From NCBI GenBank assembly GCA_937625935.1, contig OW569379.1, positions 124,001 to 188,000 on the forward strand: DNA of 64,000 nucleotides, given 5' to 3'. Source of the DNA: Tetramitus jugosus (Eukaryota; Heterolobosea; Eutetramitea; Acrasida; Vahlkampfiidae). Below the pieces are notes generated by a model. That model made no database searches, was not told the origin of the DNA, and worked only from the letters and a program-made list of their open reading frames with translations. Positions 41,181 to 50,451 of this stretch are shown here, one piece after another. The translations under genes and the position numbers were made by a program. Position 1 is the first letter of the stretch. The number at the start of each line of letters is the position of its first letter.

Positions 41181-41299
41181 GCCTACATTACTGAGGGTTC
41201 TCGAGTAGTCTCCTATCTCAATACTAACTCAGCCAGATGGTGCTTAACTTCTCTATTCGAAATGGGAAGAGGTGGTTCCACCATTGTATGAACGTAGAC
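41181..41299 (-). rRNA. 5S ribosomal RNA, copy 2
   Basis: Identical over all 119 nt to the copy at 38527-38645, with the same CTTTTGC terminator but otherwise unrelated flanks. On the minus strand it reads GTCTACG at the 5' end, with the TTCGAA and GAAGTTAAGC conserved blocks. It lies in the 375-bp gap between two protein genes. Confidence 0.92.
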
Positions 41300-41452
41300 A
41301 GTCATGACGTATTCTTGCAATTTTTGGCGCCGGTGCGCCCGTCATTTGTTGGCCCTAGACGCTCTGTTCGACGAATTGCGCTATTACTTGGTTTGTGATA
41401 AAAGCAATAGACTCTTGCGTTTAAGTCGCGTTGCTTATTTGTTCCGATTTAT

Positions 41453-41869
41453 TCAGAAAACATTCATACTTTGTCTCAATCGCTCTTGAGCCGTATGACA
41501 ATACTCTTGCTTAAAAAAATTGTATCCTTCTGGCATCAATTCATTCATCTTGTTTTTTGCGTCTTCCACAGTCATAGTTCCACTGTATGACTTTCCAGTT
41601 TTCTGCTTTGTCCAAGTATGACCATTGCACCAAATGTCCTCATAGCCATCATAAGTTTTGAGTACAGTGTATGTTACTGGAATTGCATGTGCTCCACCTC
41701 CAGTAATCTTCTTTGTGTACTCAATAAGGTAGTAGTGTTGGTCTCTAGTTCGAACGAGAATACCAGAGTGAGCAAAGTGACCCAGGTGATGCGGAGACAT
41801 GTCCAAATCTCTTCGGATTACGTAAACGTGTTCAATTTGACTCATAAATGCGGAAACGACGAGTATCAT
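41453..41869 (-). CDS. Possible permuted papain-fold (LRAT/NlpC-like) protein
   Basis: From the ATG at 41869 the product has 138 residues. HLGHFAHSGILVRTRDQHYY places a His before a Gly-Ile strand, and the C-terminal EYCHTAQERLRQ places a Cys at the head of a helix. His first and Cys later is the order of circularly permuted papain-like families such as LRAT and PPPDE, so a thiol hydrolase or acyltransferase is conceivable. The family call is tentative. The frame opens further upstream at a TTG; the ATGs at 41869 and 41845 are both plausible, and an upstream exon is not excluded. Confidence 0.5.
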   Translation of the reverse strand: MILVVSAFMSQIEHVYVIRRDLDMSPHHLGHFAHSGILVRTRDQHYYLIEYTKKITGGGAHAIPVTYTVLKTYDGYEDIWCNGHTWTKQKTGKSYSGTMTVEDAKNKMNELMPEGYNFFKQEYCHTAQERLRQSMNVF

Positions 41870-42124
41870 CGCTTTGACTTGTATGTTGCTTTGTTGGTGT
41901 AAGCCCGAAGCCGATAGATCACTTGGCACTGTCGTCAATTCTAAAAATTACGATACAAAGAGATCCTGGTATACTGCGGACACACAACAAAACAAAGTTT
42001 GTATGAGAAAGGACTCATTGCGGAGATCCTGGTTGTATTTCCACAAACATCAAGTTTTAATTCTCCTTAGTAAACAAAGTTCCACAAAGAAGAAACAAGA
42101 AGAAATTTCGATTGTACAACAAGA

Positions 42125-42355
42125 ATGACGAAGAAAAAACCAAGTACGGCTCATGTGGAATCATCAAAGGCTGAACCAGGAAGTGAACCTGTTTATTGTT
42201 TTTGCAGACAGGTGTCATACGGTCAAATGATTGCCTGTGATCATGAGAGTTGCGAAAGAGAATGGTTTCATTTTGGTTGTGTTGGGTTGACTGATGCACC
42301 CAAGGGCAAATGGTACTGTCCTGATTGTTGCAAACTCATGACGGACAAGAAATAG
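42125..42355 (+). CDS. Stand-alone PHD finger of the ING type
   Basis: The 76-residue protein is almost entirely a C4-H-C3 PHD finger: [39 protein letters not shown]. The aromatic YCFCRQ..GQMIACD and W residues match ING-family fingers, which read histone H3 trimethylated at Lys4. ING proteins normally carry an N-terminal helical ING domain and a linker; both are missing here. Either this is a genuine free finger or the ING domain lies on an upstream exon I could not identify. The finger itself is intact. Confidence 0.75.
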   Translation: MTKKKPSTAHVESSKAEPGSEPVYCFCRQVSYGQMIACDHESCEREWFHFGCVGLTDAPKGKWYCPDCCKLMTDKK

Positions 42356-42712
42356 GTAGATGAAAATGTGTTGCATGTAACTATCATCTTGTACGTAAAG
42401 CAATTCCGCCAGAAATTATTCGCCATAGTTCTTTTGTTCACAGCGTCCTTGTTCGTTTCTGATGGGAAACTGTAGTGGATGACTTCCACAACTAATCTGA
42501 GCGTGGTAACCAGAATCAGGTTCAACTTCTAACAAATCAGATGTTTTAATCCATTTGGGAACCGGAACGAGCACGTGGTCCTAAACATCTGGGACACGTG
42601 GTTGAACTCCCGACCCGAGGACAATCAGAACATCTGAACTTTAGCCGTGGGACAAATCGAAAAGACAGAAAACCAACAAAATCAAAGTTGTATCCCTTCC
42701 CTCTACACAACA

Positions 42713-43888
42713 ATGATGAAAGCTCAAATAATTGAAGACTACTGCGAAACCCCAAATTTCATACTCAAAGATGTCGAAAAGCCAACTGAACTGGATGAGA
42801 ATCAAATTCTCGTAAATATGAAAGTAGCTGCACTGAACCAAGGTGATGCCATCATTAGAAAAGGAAATGCAAAGCTGATTTTCAAATTAAAAATGCCATG
42901 TATACTAGGTTTGGAAGGTAGTGGTACAGTGGAGATGATTGGATCCAAAGTGACAAAGTTCAAAGTCGGTGACGATGTCATTGGGCTCTATCAGAACAAT
43001 AAGACCGGCACATGTGCGGAATATGCGGTGTTTGAAGAAGAGGAAGTTGTGTTGAAGCCAAGCGAAATGTCATATCAACAAGCGAGTGTGATACCAACAG
43101 TTGGATGCACAGCCTTGACTATGTTTAGAAAACATGCTCTAATCAAAGAGGTCATAGATAGAGAAGTTGAACATTCATTGCAGCATGGCAAGTTAACAGA
43201 TGGACTTGCAGAGAATGATCGTCCAAATTTGAAGATTCTTGTCATTGGAGCATCTGGAGGATGTGGAACTGCTGCAATTGTATTTGCCAAGGGATTTCTA
43301 ACTCGATACTTTAACGTCAAAGTTTATGCAGTTTGTTCAGAAAGAAATACCCAGGTAGTTTCGTCCCTTGGTGCGGATGTAGTAATTGACTATACCAAAA
43401 CGACCGCAAACTCTGGTGCACACACAATGCATCCCAAAGACGATCCATCAAGTGGTCCAAGCATCTGTGAAGTCGTCAAAGAGCATGGCGACAATTATGT
43501 AGATATTGTTCTAGATTGTGTTGGAGGATACTACTTCTATGACGATGTTTGTAGGAACCTATGTACAGAAGGAGTAAATCAAGTAGTATACTCTTGCATA
43601 GCTCCACCAGGTCCTTTAGAAGTGAATCTGAAGACACTTGTGCAATTGGGATCATACATTGTATATAACAAAGTGAAGTCATACTTTTCTGGATACCCGA
43701 GTTACTATTTTGCGGAAATGAAGCCTAATGGAAAGGATTTGTATTTTGTAACTCATCATGCTCTGATGGAAAAGAATTGTTATGAAATGATTCCTATAGT
43801 TCCTTTCTCATTCACGGATATTAATGGAGCACATTTGCTTCTGGAATCAAAACGAACTGTTGGAAAGATTGCTCTCGATATTCAATAA
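42713..43888 (+). CDS. Medium-chain dehydrogenase/reductase (quinone oxidoreductase-like)
   Basis: From the ATG at 42713 the protein has 391 residues. The GroES-like half shows AALNQGDAIIRKG, PCILGLEGSGTV and VGDDVIGLY; the Rossmann half shows ILVIGASGGCGTAAIVFAKG as nucleotide-binding loop, SLGADVVIDYT and DIVLDCVGG. The catalytic zinc Cys/His of alcohol dehydrogenases are absent, which places it with NADPH quinone reductases and RTN4IP1-type proteins. It carries an insert of about 25 residues before the Rossmann fold (REVEHSLQHGKLTDGLAEN). No targeting peptide is evident. The substrate cannot be predicted. The frame extends upstream only to a GTG, so the ATG pair at 42713 is used. Confidence 0.88.
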   Translation: MMKAQIIEDYCETPNFILKDVEKPTELDENQILVNMKVAALNQGDAIIRKGNAKLIFKLKMPCILGLEGSGTVEMIGSKVTKFKVGDDVIGLYQNNKTGTCAEYAVFEEEEVVLKPSEMSYQQASVIPTVGCTALTMFRKHALIKEVIDREVEHSLQHGKLTDGLAENDRPNLKILVIGASGGCGTAAIVFAKGFLTRYFNVKVYAVCSERNTQVVSSLGADVVIDYTKTTANSGAHTMHPKDDPSSGPSICEVVKEHGDNYVDIVLDCVGGYYFYDDVCRNLCTEGVNQVVYSCIAPPGPLEVNLKTLVQLGSYIVYNKVKSYFSGYPSYYFAEMKPNGKDLYFVTHHALMEKNCYEMIPIVPFSFTDINGAHLLLESKRTVGKIALDIQ

Positions 43889-43983
43889 ATCCTGATTTGC
43901 CCAGATCGTAAGCAGTTTTTTGAATGATCTTTCATCTTTTCCTAAAGTAAAAACTCAACACTGAAGGAATGGATACTGTAGAT

Positions 43984-46452
43984 TTATTGAATGGATGCTG
44001 GCTTCAAATCTTGATATTGCAACAGGGTTGGAATGACAGTATCAGCATTTAAGCTGAGAGAGTCAATTCCTTCCTTGATCAAGAATTCTGCAAGATCTGG
44101 GAAATCACTTGGTCCCTGACCACAGATACCAATCTTCCTCTTGTTTCTCTTAGCACCTCGAATTGCGAGTTCTAGCATCTTTAACACAGCCTCATTTCTC
44201 TCATCGAACAGTGGAGCTACCAGATGCGAGTCTCTGTCGACAGCGAGGGTTGTTTGAGTCAAATCGTTGGAACCGATAGAGAATCCATCGAAGATGGCAG
44301 CAAAACTATCAATCAGAATGACATTTGATGGAATTTCAACCATCATATACAATTCGAGATCGTGTTCACCCTGTTTCAACCCACATTCTCTCATTATCTG
44401 AACAACCTTTCTTCCCTCTTCTACTGTTCTGACAAATGGAATCATGAGTTTCGTGTTCGTTAAACCATACTCTTCGCGAATCTTCTTCATCGCTAGACAT
44501 TCTAATACAAACGCTTCCTTGTACATTTCATGATAGTATCTAGATGCTCCTCTGAACCCAATCATAGCATTTGATTCATGTGGTTCAAAATACTTTCCAC
44601 AAAGAAGAGATCTGTACTCTGAACTCTTGAAATCAGACATTCTGATGATAACTGGCTTTGGATAGAAAGCAGCAGCGATAGTACCAGCTTCCTGTGCCAA
44701 CTTGTCAACGAAGAATTGCTTTGGATCGTTGATGTACTTATCTCCATTGTAGCATAGCAATGATCGAACAGCCTCCTGATCCTTCTTCTCAGTCACTCTT
44801 TCTGGATGAATGAGTGCCATTGGATGTACTTGAATGGCATTGTTAATAATAAACTCCATACGAGCCAAACCAACACCATCGTTTGGTATTCTAGCAGTTG
44901 CAAAAGCTTCATCTGGATTGGCAATGTTAATCATCACACCAAAGGCCCGATTCTCATGAATGTCAATTTCTTGTCTTGTAACAGTGAAATTAAGTTCTCC
45001 TTCAAAAATGTACCCAATATCACCATTGTGACAATCAACTGTCACTGGTGAATTGTCAGGAATGAGTTGAACAGCTCTTTCTGCTCCCACTATGGCTGGA
45101 ATTCCTAATTCTCTACAAATGATTGCAGCGTGACAAGTTCTACCACCTTTTTGGGTGACAATAGCAGAAGCCATACACATAAAAGGTTCCATATCCGGAT
45201 CTGTGCTGTCTGTAACCAGAACCAATCCCTTCTTCATCTTCTTTTTCATCTCATCCAAATTTTTGCACACGCAGGCAACACCAGATGCAATCTTGCTTCC
45301 AATGCTCTTTCCTTGTGCCAGCACAGTGGCACCTCCACATTTCAAGTGATAGGTTTCCAGAACATTTGATGATTTCCTGTTGCTTTGAACTGTCTCTGGT
45401 CTAGCTTGAACAATGTACAATTCTCCAGTCTTGCCACACTTGGCCCATTCGATATCCATTGGACAGGATGAGCCCTTGATCTTGCTGTAATGCTCTTCGA
45501 TCAACACAGCATGTCTGGCCAATTGTAAAATTTCATCGTCAGAGAGCGAATATTGTGATCTCAATACTTCGTCTGTATCCATGTTTGTAGTCTGAACAAC
45601 CTTGCTAACAGTTGGCTCGATCATACCTGCACCATTGTTCTTGTACCCCATGGTCAACTCCTTGCTACCTAATCTCTTCTTCAACAAGGGCTTGAATCCC
45701 TGCTTGAGCGTTGGCTTATGTACATAGAACTCATCGGGATTCACTGTACCCTGTACCACATTCTCACCGAGACCATAGGAAGATGTAATAAAGATTGCTT
45801 CATCGAATCCAGACTCAGTGTCCAAAGTAAACATGACACCGGAGCATGCAAGGTCGGAACGAACCATTTTCTGTACACCAATCGAAAGTGCAATCTGTAC
45901 ATGATCATAATTCTTGTCCATTCGATAACTGATGGCTCTATTGGTGAACAAGGAGGCATATGTGTGCAGAATTGCTTCGAGCAACTGCTCCACACCACAA
46001 ATGTTCAAGTAAGTGTCTTGTTGACCTGCAAAACTGGCATCAGGCAAGTCTTCTGCGGTAGCAGAGCTTCTCACTGCAACATCAATATCCTGTTGCTTGT
46101 ATTCTCTCTCCATGGAGTGATAGGAGTCAACGATTGCCCGATTCAAATCAGAAGGAATCTTGGATTGAATAATTGAGGAACGAATTTCTTGACCAATCTC
46201 TTCCAAATTCTCCTTTTCATGTGTGACTCGATTGACCTTGATCTTGGACAAGAGCTGTTCAATCTTCTCTGTGAGATGGTTCTGTCTCATAAAGTGAAAG
46301 TACGCATCAGATGTGATGGCAAATCCGCCCGGGACGTTGCAACCTGGTAAGTTGGAAATCATTTCACCCAGAGAGGCGTTCTTTCCTCCTACAGAGTCGA
46401 TATCTTTAATTCCTACAGTGTTTAATGGCTTGACAAAAGTTACGGCTTGCAT
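43984..46452 (-). CDS. ppsA: Phosphoenolpyruvate synthase (pyruvate, water dikinase)
   Basis: The 822-residue protein has the three domains in order: an ATP-grasp nucleotide domain (SVGGKNASLGEM at the start, VAVRSSATAEDLPDASFAGQ near 125), a phosphohistidine domain with GGRTCHAAIICRELG (His441), and a C-terminal PEP-binding TIM barrel (GFRGASRYYHEMYKEAF, SIGSNDLTQ, GICGQGPSDFPD with the active-site Cys). Loop details follow PpsA more than pyruvate phosphate dikinase. It interconverts pyruvate and PEP using ATP to AMP and phosphate, entering gluconeogenesis. The family is bacterial and archaeal, with scattered protist members, so an old transfer is likely. The gene is full length and without introns. 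Confidence 0.93.
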   Translation of the reverse strand: MQAVTFVKPLNTVGIKDIDSVGGKNASLGEMISNLPGCNVPGGFAITSDAYFHFMRQNHLTEKIEQLLSKIKVNRVTHEKENLEEIGQEIRSSIIQSKIPSDLNRAIVDSYHSMEREYKQQDIDVAVRSSATAEDLPDASFAGQQDTYLNICGVEQLLEAILHTYASLFTNRAISYRMDKNYDHVQIALSIGVQKMVRSDLACSGVMFTLDTESGFDEAIFITSSYGLGENVVQGTVNPDEFYVHKPTLKQGFKPLLKKRLGSKELTMGYKNNGAGMIEPTVSKVVQTTNMDTDEVLRSQYSLSDDEILQLARHAVLIEEHYSKIKGSSCPMDIEWAKCGKTGELYIVQARPETVQSNRKSSNVLETYHLKCGGATVLAQGKSIGSKIASGVACVCKNLDEMKKKMKKGLVLVTDSTDPDMEPFMCMASAIVTQKGGRTCHAAIICRELGIPAIVGAERAVQLIPDNSPVTVDCHNGDIGYIFEGELNFTVTRQEIDIHENRAFGVMINIANPDEAFATARIPNDGVGLARMEFIINNAIQVHPMALIHPERVTEKKDQEAVRSLLCYNGDKYINDPKQFFVDKLAQEAGTIAAAFYPKPVIIRMSDFKSSEYRSLLCGKYFEPHESNAMIGFRGASRYYHEMYKEAFVLECLAMKKIREEYGLTNTKLMIPFVRTVEEGRKVVQIMRECGLKQGEHDLELYMMVEIPSNVILIDSFAAIFDGFSIGSNDLTQTTLAVDRDSHLVAPLFDERNEAVLKMLELAIRGAKRNKRKIGICGQGPSDFPDLAEFLIKEGIDSLSLNADTVIPTLLQYQDLKPASIQ

Positions 46453-47042
46453 TCTCTCTTGAAACTATGGTATGAGGTGTATATTTACGGACTTGTATAT
46501 AAATTACTTGCTTATTGTTTGGTACAATGGTATGATATGATACAAATTACAAGAGGAAGTTATAAGGAGAGCAGCGTATTGGAGAAGCAAGACCAGAGTT
46601 ATCCTTCGTAAGGTAGTATTCTTTGTTGTTTTGTTGTTGTTGTAGTTGCCAAGAGACACAAGCTCCTGAATTTAAAGGCTCGTAGCAGAGATCTCGCTAA
46701 TCCGCAGAAGATCAATCAAAATACCAGCCCCACAAAAGTAATGATTCAACTCATACTCTGCCCAGACCTCATTTTAGTCCTCACTTGCCAGCTTGTTGAT
46801 TGAACCAGATTGCGCACCTGGTGGTCGTTCCGCAAGTGAACAAAAATAAAACACTACAGTGGCGCATACTCAAGTTTCCGCAGCGATTCTCAGAAACAGC
46901 ATGAACGGGTAACCCAACAGCAACAACGACTTCCAAACGCTAAATTCTCCACCAAAGATGCCTCTTTTTGATTGCTCAGTCAAAAGGAGATTATCTTGAT
47001 TGCTCGGCAACTTTTTTTTACAGTTTGAGTTTTTTAGTTTGT
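46453..47042. other. Intergenic region between PEP synthase and the CH/DUSP gene
   Basis: These 590 bp lie upstream of the PEP synthase gene and downstream of another minus-strand gene. AT-rich sequence with TATATAAATTA near 46495 could hold the promoter. A GTTGTTGTTG run lies near 46633. I see no coding frame with supported composition and no recognisable RNA gene, although the size leaves room for one. Confidence 0.35.
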
Positions 47043-48548
47043 TTACACTCTCAAAATACCTGCATCCGCGGCGTCATCTTCCATATCCAGATCGAAATCT
47101 TCGAGTTGTTCCATGAAGCCTGAATTTGGTTTGGTTTTTGGCCACTTGGTCTTCACACGATCCATGGCCGTGTCCAGTGTCATTTGATGCTCTCTCATCA
47201 GATATCCAATCATCACAGTTGGAGCCAGAGATGTTCCATTCTTGCAGTACAACAAAATCTTGTTGCTTGGATTCTTTCTGACGACTTGGATATAGTCCGC
47301 AATCGGGTCAAACAGATCATACACTTCAAACTTTGTTGTGTCTTGTGCGGTCCAGACCTTGTAAGTGAAACTGGATCGGAATGGCTCAGAATTGTAATAA
47401 CCAGATTCTGACATACAAATCACATGAGTAATACCAATGGTTTGCTGCTTTTCCAAATTGTGAGACACAAGGTCATCACCCAAGAACACATTGGACACAA
47501 TTTCACTGTAGCTCGTGTCAATGGCTGAACCACCTGTAGTAGGACCTCCTCTGCGTCTTCTTCTTGTACCTGCTTCGACCACAATAGGAACAGCATCAGT
47601 AAAGACAGCTCCTCGAATTGTTCCAGCAGATGATGCTGTAGTTGAACTGCTACTACTGGTGCTACTTGACGAAGAAGACAAGCTCAAATCTCTGGTAGAT
47701 TTGATCAAGTCAGATGTGCTGCGCTCTTCTTCCTTCTTCCACAAGTCTTGTTTCACAGGAGGAGGGGTAGCCGCAGCAGATGAAGAAGAACCATAAGTTG
47801 TCTTTTTAGCTGCAGTCGACGATGAGGATGACGACGATACAGGAGAGGAATAAGAAGAGGAAGTAGTCGTCGTCGTAGTCCTAGCAGTCGAAGTAAGCTT
47901 GGGTTCCGTTTTGGCCGCAGGAGAAGAAACAGCAGGAGAAGAGCTACTCTGTAGCTTTCTGTTCTTTTCCGACGCAGCAATCAACGCATCAATCGAATCC
48001 CCAGAAGAGCTGCTCTGCACCGTAGATTTTGCTCTTCGGTTGCTTGTCCGACCTAATTGTCCGTTATAGTACTTGTACAGTTGAGACATGTACAGGAGAA
48101 CACTCTTGTCATCAGGTCTCTTCTCATTGATGTCCTCTGGTTCTAAATAACGCTCCACACCAAGGTTTTCAGCTGTTGTGAATGCCCAATCGAGTCTGTC
48201 CAATCGATTCATGTCTCTCATGGTCGAATCAAAATCGCCCTCTAATAACTCCGGATTGTGAGAGTGTACGATGGCGGCAAAGCCATAGCCATCGGCGAAA
48301 CTGCCGGAGAAATCAGAAATGCGAACGCTAGAGTAGCTTGCTGTGACGTTTTGTGCCCATGCAAGGATGATTTGCTTTGCCATATTTTCTGAGTATGAAT
48401 TGCAATTTGGTGTGTTGTTGTTTTCAAGAAATGGGATGCTGGATTGTTTGTTTTGCTTTTTTGTTTTGGTGGATCCTTCTGTGCCACCAATTTGACAGGT
48501 GACAAGGAGGAATGACAGAAGAAGGACGAATTGCGAGCCGTAGAACAT
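47043..48548 (-). CDS. Calponin-homology protein with phosphatase-like domain lacking catalytic Arg
   Basis: The 501-residue frame contains a CH domain (ILAWAQNVTASY, ISDFSGSFADGYGFAAIVHS, near residues 60-165), a long Ser/Thr/Ala linker, and a C-terminal dual-specificity phosphatase fold (SNVFLGDDLVSHN, ITHVICMSESGYY). The signature loop reads LLYCKNGTSLAPTVMIGYLM: Cys is kept, but the His before it is Tyr and the Arg of CX5R is Leu, so catalysis is unlikely. CH domains usually bind actin or microtubules, so a cytoskeletal pseudophosphatase scaffold is inferred. The first 25 residues (FVLLLSFLLVTC) look like a signal peptide, odd for a CH protein; the ATG at 48383 (MAKQIILAW) may be the real start. 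Confidence 0.78.
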   Translation of the reverse strand: MFYGSQFVLLLSFLLVTCQIGGTEGSTKTKKQNKQSSIPFLENNNTPNCNSYSENMAKQIILAWAQNVTASYSSVRISDFSGSFADGYGFAAIVHSHNPELLEGDFDSTMRDMNRLDRLDWAFTTAENLGVERYLEPEDINEKRPDDKSVLLYMSQLYKYYNGQLGRTSNRRAKSTVQSSSSGDSIDALIAASEKNRKLQSSSSPAVSSPAAKTEPKLTSTARTTTTTTSSSYSSPVSSSSSSSTAAKKTTYGSSSSAAATPPPVKQDLWKKEEERSTSDLIKSTRDLSLSSSSSSTSSSSSTTASSAGTIRGAVFTDAVPIVVEAGTRRRRRGGPTTGGSAIDTSYSEIVSNVFLGDDLVSHNLEKQQTIGITHVICMSESGYYNSEPFRSSFTYKVWTAQDTTKFEVYDLFDPIADYIQVVRKNPSNKILLYCKNGTSLAPTVMIGYLMREHQMTLDTAMDRVKTKWPKTKPNSGFMEQLEDFDLDMEDDAADAGILRV

Positions 48549-48633
48549 ACCGGTGTCGGAGATAAATCACCAATAATTGTGCGCCATTAGAAAGAAGGAA
48601 AAGAAGGTTTTCTTCAGAAAGTACTTTATGAAT

Positions 48634-50103
48634 TTACAACTTAATGCTCTTGTATCTCTCGTCATCAATTGCCTCTCTCAAGATACCATAAGGTGAGAAG
48701 TCTTCTCCGTTGATCACAGCCTTAAGCAGGGATGGAGAGAAGCCAGCCAACATTGCAACACCTTGCTCGTTAGACTTGGCGGCAAAGTCAGTGGTGTTGG
48801 CACGCACATTCCAGTACACGATCTGAGGCATGTCGTATCCAGCCTTTGCAAACTTCTCAACAATCACCTCGTGATTTGTCTTGTAGCCGCGAGCAGCGGA
48901 GTCAAACTGCATATCAGAGATAATGTACAATCTGGTTGGCATGTCTTCTGGACGAACATTGCCTTGCTTGGCTCTGGTCAAGATCAAATCAAATGTCTTT
49001 TGAAGGTTGGTAGATCCACCCCATGGAGCAGCGATCAACTCAGCCACACGAGACTTTAGAGTCTTTCCCTTAAGCTCGAAAAAGTTTGGATTCTCATCAA
49101 AAGTCAACACTTGATTGGTAAATGGTGCCAATGAGAACTTGCTGATCAAGATGCCCAACGCAATACTGACTTCCATTGGTGTTCCACTCATGGAACCAGA
49201 CACATCGCTCACAACAATGGAATGTGACATATTGCCCATCTTTTCGACACGCTTCTCAATCTCCTTCCATTGTTCTTCAATAATGGTGTCCTCAGGAGTG
49301 TTTCCATGCATGTACTGTCTGCACAAGTCATGAGGCTCAACAGTGGTAGCATTGACCTTGACTGTCTTATCACCAGACTTCAACTTGTCTTGATACTCCT
49401 GGAATCTCTCAGGGTCATTCTTGGTGAAAGCCTTCTTGAGCTTGTTCATGGCTTGACCAGGCACCTTGGAGTAATCAATCTTGTCCCATTGCTTGGCACA
49501 CATGAACACTTCAATCACCTTGAGATATGCTCTCAATGGTTGCAAATACTCCTTTCTGTATTGCTTCTTGGCGTCCTTGCCGTCCAATCCCAAGGCCTTG
49601 CAAATCTTCTTGACTGCACTAACCTTCTTGTCAAAGTGGCAGTGTTCAGTTGGGCACCACTTGGCACACAAGGTGACTGGCTTTCCCTCATTCATTGCAC
49701 TCAAGTCCTCCTTCAACTGGTTGGCAATGACTTGAGCAACAGCCTCATCGACTTGATCGTTTCCAGTGGCCAAGAACTGCAAGAGATCACTCCAACGACC
49801 AAAGGTTGGAATCAAGCTCAAATTGCTCAAGAAGCTCTGTGTGTGATTTTCAATCACCCACTTCATTCCTGTAAAGAAAATGGCGCGCTCGCCCTTTCCG
49901 CCGCGGCAATCACGGGTATAAAAGAGGAGTTTTAGGGTGTCGAGCGCATCTTCTGCCCAGGCTTGTTCCAACAATGGAAGCAAGTTTTGTTCAGTGATAC
50001 CTCTGACAGTCTTAAAGAACAAATCAAGTCTCTTGTTGGTGGTTGTTGAGAGACTAGGTGCTCCCTTTTCAGTAGTAGTCATAATGTTGGTATTATCGCT
50101 CAT
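48634..50103 (-). CDS. DUF2828 protein with von Willebrand A domain
   Basis: The 489-residue protein has the DUF2828 layout: an N-terminal helical region with LDTLKLLFYTRDCRGGKGER, then KWCPTEHCHFDKK, and a C-terminal vWA domain with the metal-site motif VVSDVSGSMSG (DxSxS). It continues with APWGGSTNLQKTFDLIL and YIISDMQFD. The family occurs in plants, fungi, amoebae and some giant viruses of amoebae, and has a remote likeness to the TROVE/Ro fold; its function is not known. The MIDAS residues are intact. It is one exon with codon use biased to C-ending codons, suggesting high expression. Confidence 0.88.
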   Translation of the reverse strand: MSDNTNIMTTTEKGAPSLSTTTNKRLDLFFKTVRGITEQNLLPLLEQAWAEDALDTLKLLFYTRDCRGGKGERAIFFTGMKWVIENHTQSFLSNLSLIPTFGRWSDLLQFLATGNDQVDEAVAQVIANQLKEDLSAMNEGKPVTLCAKWCPTEHCHFDKKVSAVKKICKALGLDGKDAKKQYRKEYLQPLRAYLKVIEVFMCAKQWDKIDYSKVPGQAMNKLKKAFTKNDPERFQEYQDKLKSGDKTVKVNATTVEPHDLCRQYMHGNTPEDTIIEEQWKEIEKRVEKMGNMSHSIVVSDVSGSMSGTPMEVSIALGILISKFSLAPFTNQVLTFDENPNFFELKGKTLKSRVAELIAAPWGGSTNLQKTFDLILTRAKQGNVRPEDMPTRLYIISDMQFDSAARGYKTNHEVIVEKFAKAGYDMPQIVYWNVRANTTDFAAKSNEQGVAMLAGFSPSLLKAVINGEDFSPYGILREAIDDERYKSIKL

Positions 50104-50451
50104 TGTAGATGACAGTGAATTATATGTGTTGGTTTACAAGTAATGGGTTGCTATATTAAAATAGTTGCTGTGGAATTCACTCAAGTTTCTTTGTTGTTTT
50201 TGTGTAGTTGTGGAACAGCAAAGTGCGTTTTTAAAGGGCCAGGGATGGAGAACTTCACAAAGGAACATGATGCCTCACTAGAAAAAACTAATTCAACTGA
50301 TCGCGTGAGGCTTCAACAAGTTTAGTTACTCCGGTCTTTCAGCTGAAAGGAAGTGGATCACATCTACGGCAGCGAGAGAGTGGTGAAGCGTCAATCACAA
50401 GTGAAACAAATACAAAGACAAAAAGATCTCCAGTTCTATTGTGTTTTTAAT
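50104..50451. other. Intergenic region
   Basis: 348 bp between two minus-strand genes, expected to carry the DUF2828 gene promoter and the 3' end of the methyltransferase gene is on its right. A 60-codon plus-strand frame here has no recognisable content. Nothing else is seen. Confidence 0.35.

Noticed and set aside
41304-41489. 61-codon plus-strand frame beside 5S copy 2, first thought to be another retrotransposon remnant
   Set aside because: It has no RT-tail motif, no CGCTC stem-loop core and overlaps the 3' end of the minus-strand gene.
46453-47042. Possible unannotated non-coding RNA in the 590-bp gap
   Set aside because: No Pol III boxes, snRNA core or snoRNA box pair could be placed with confidence.
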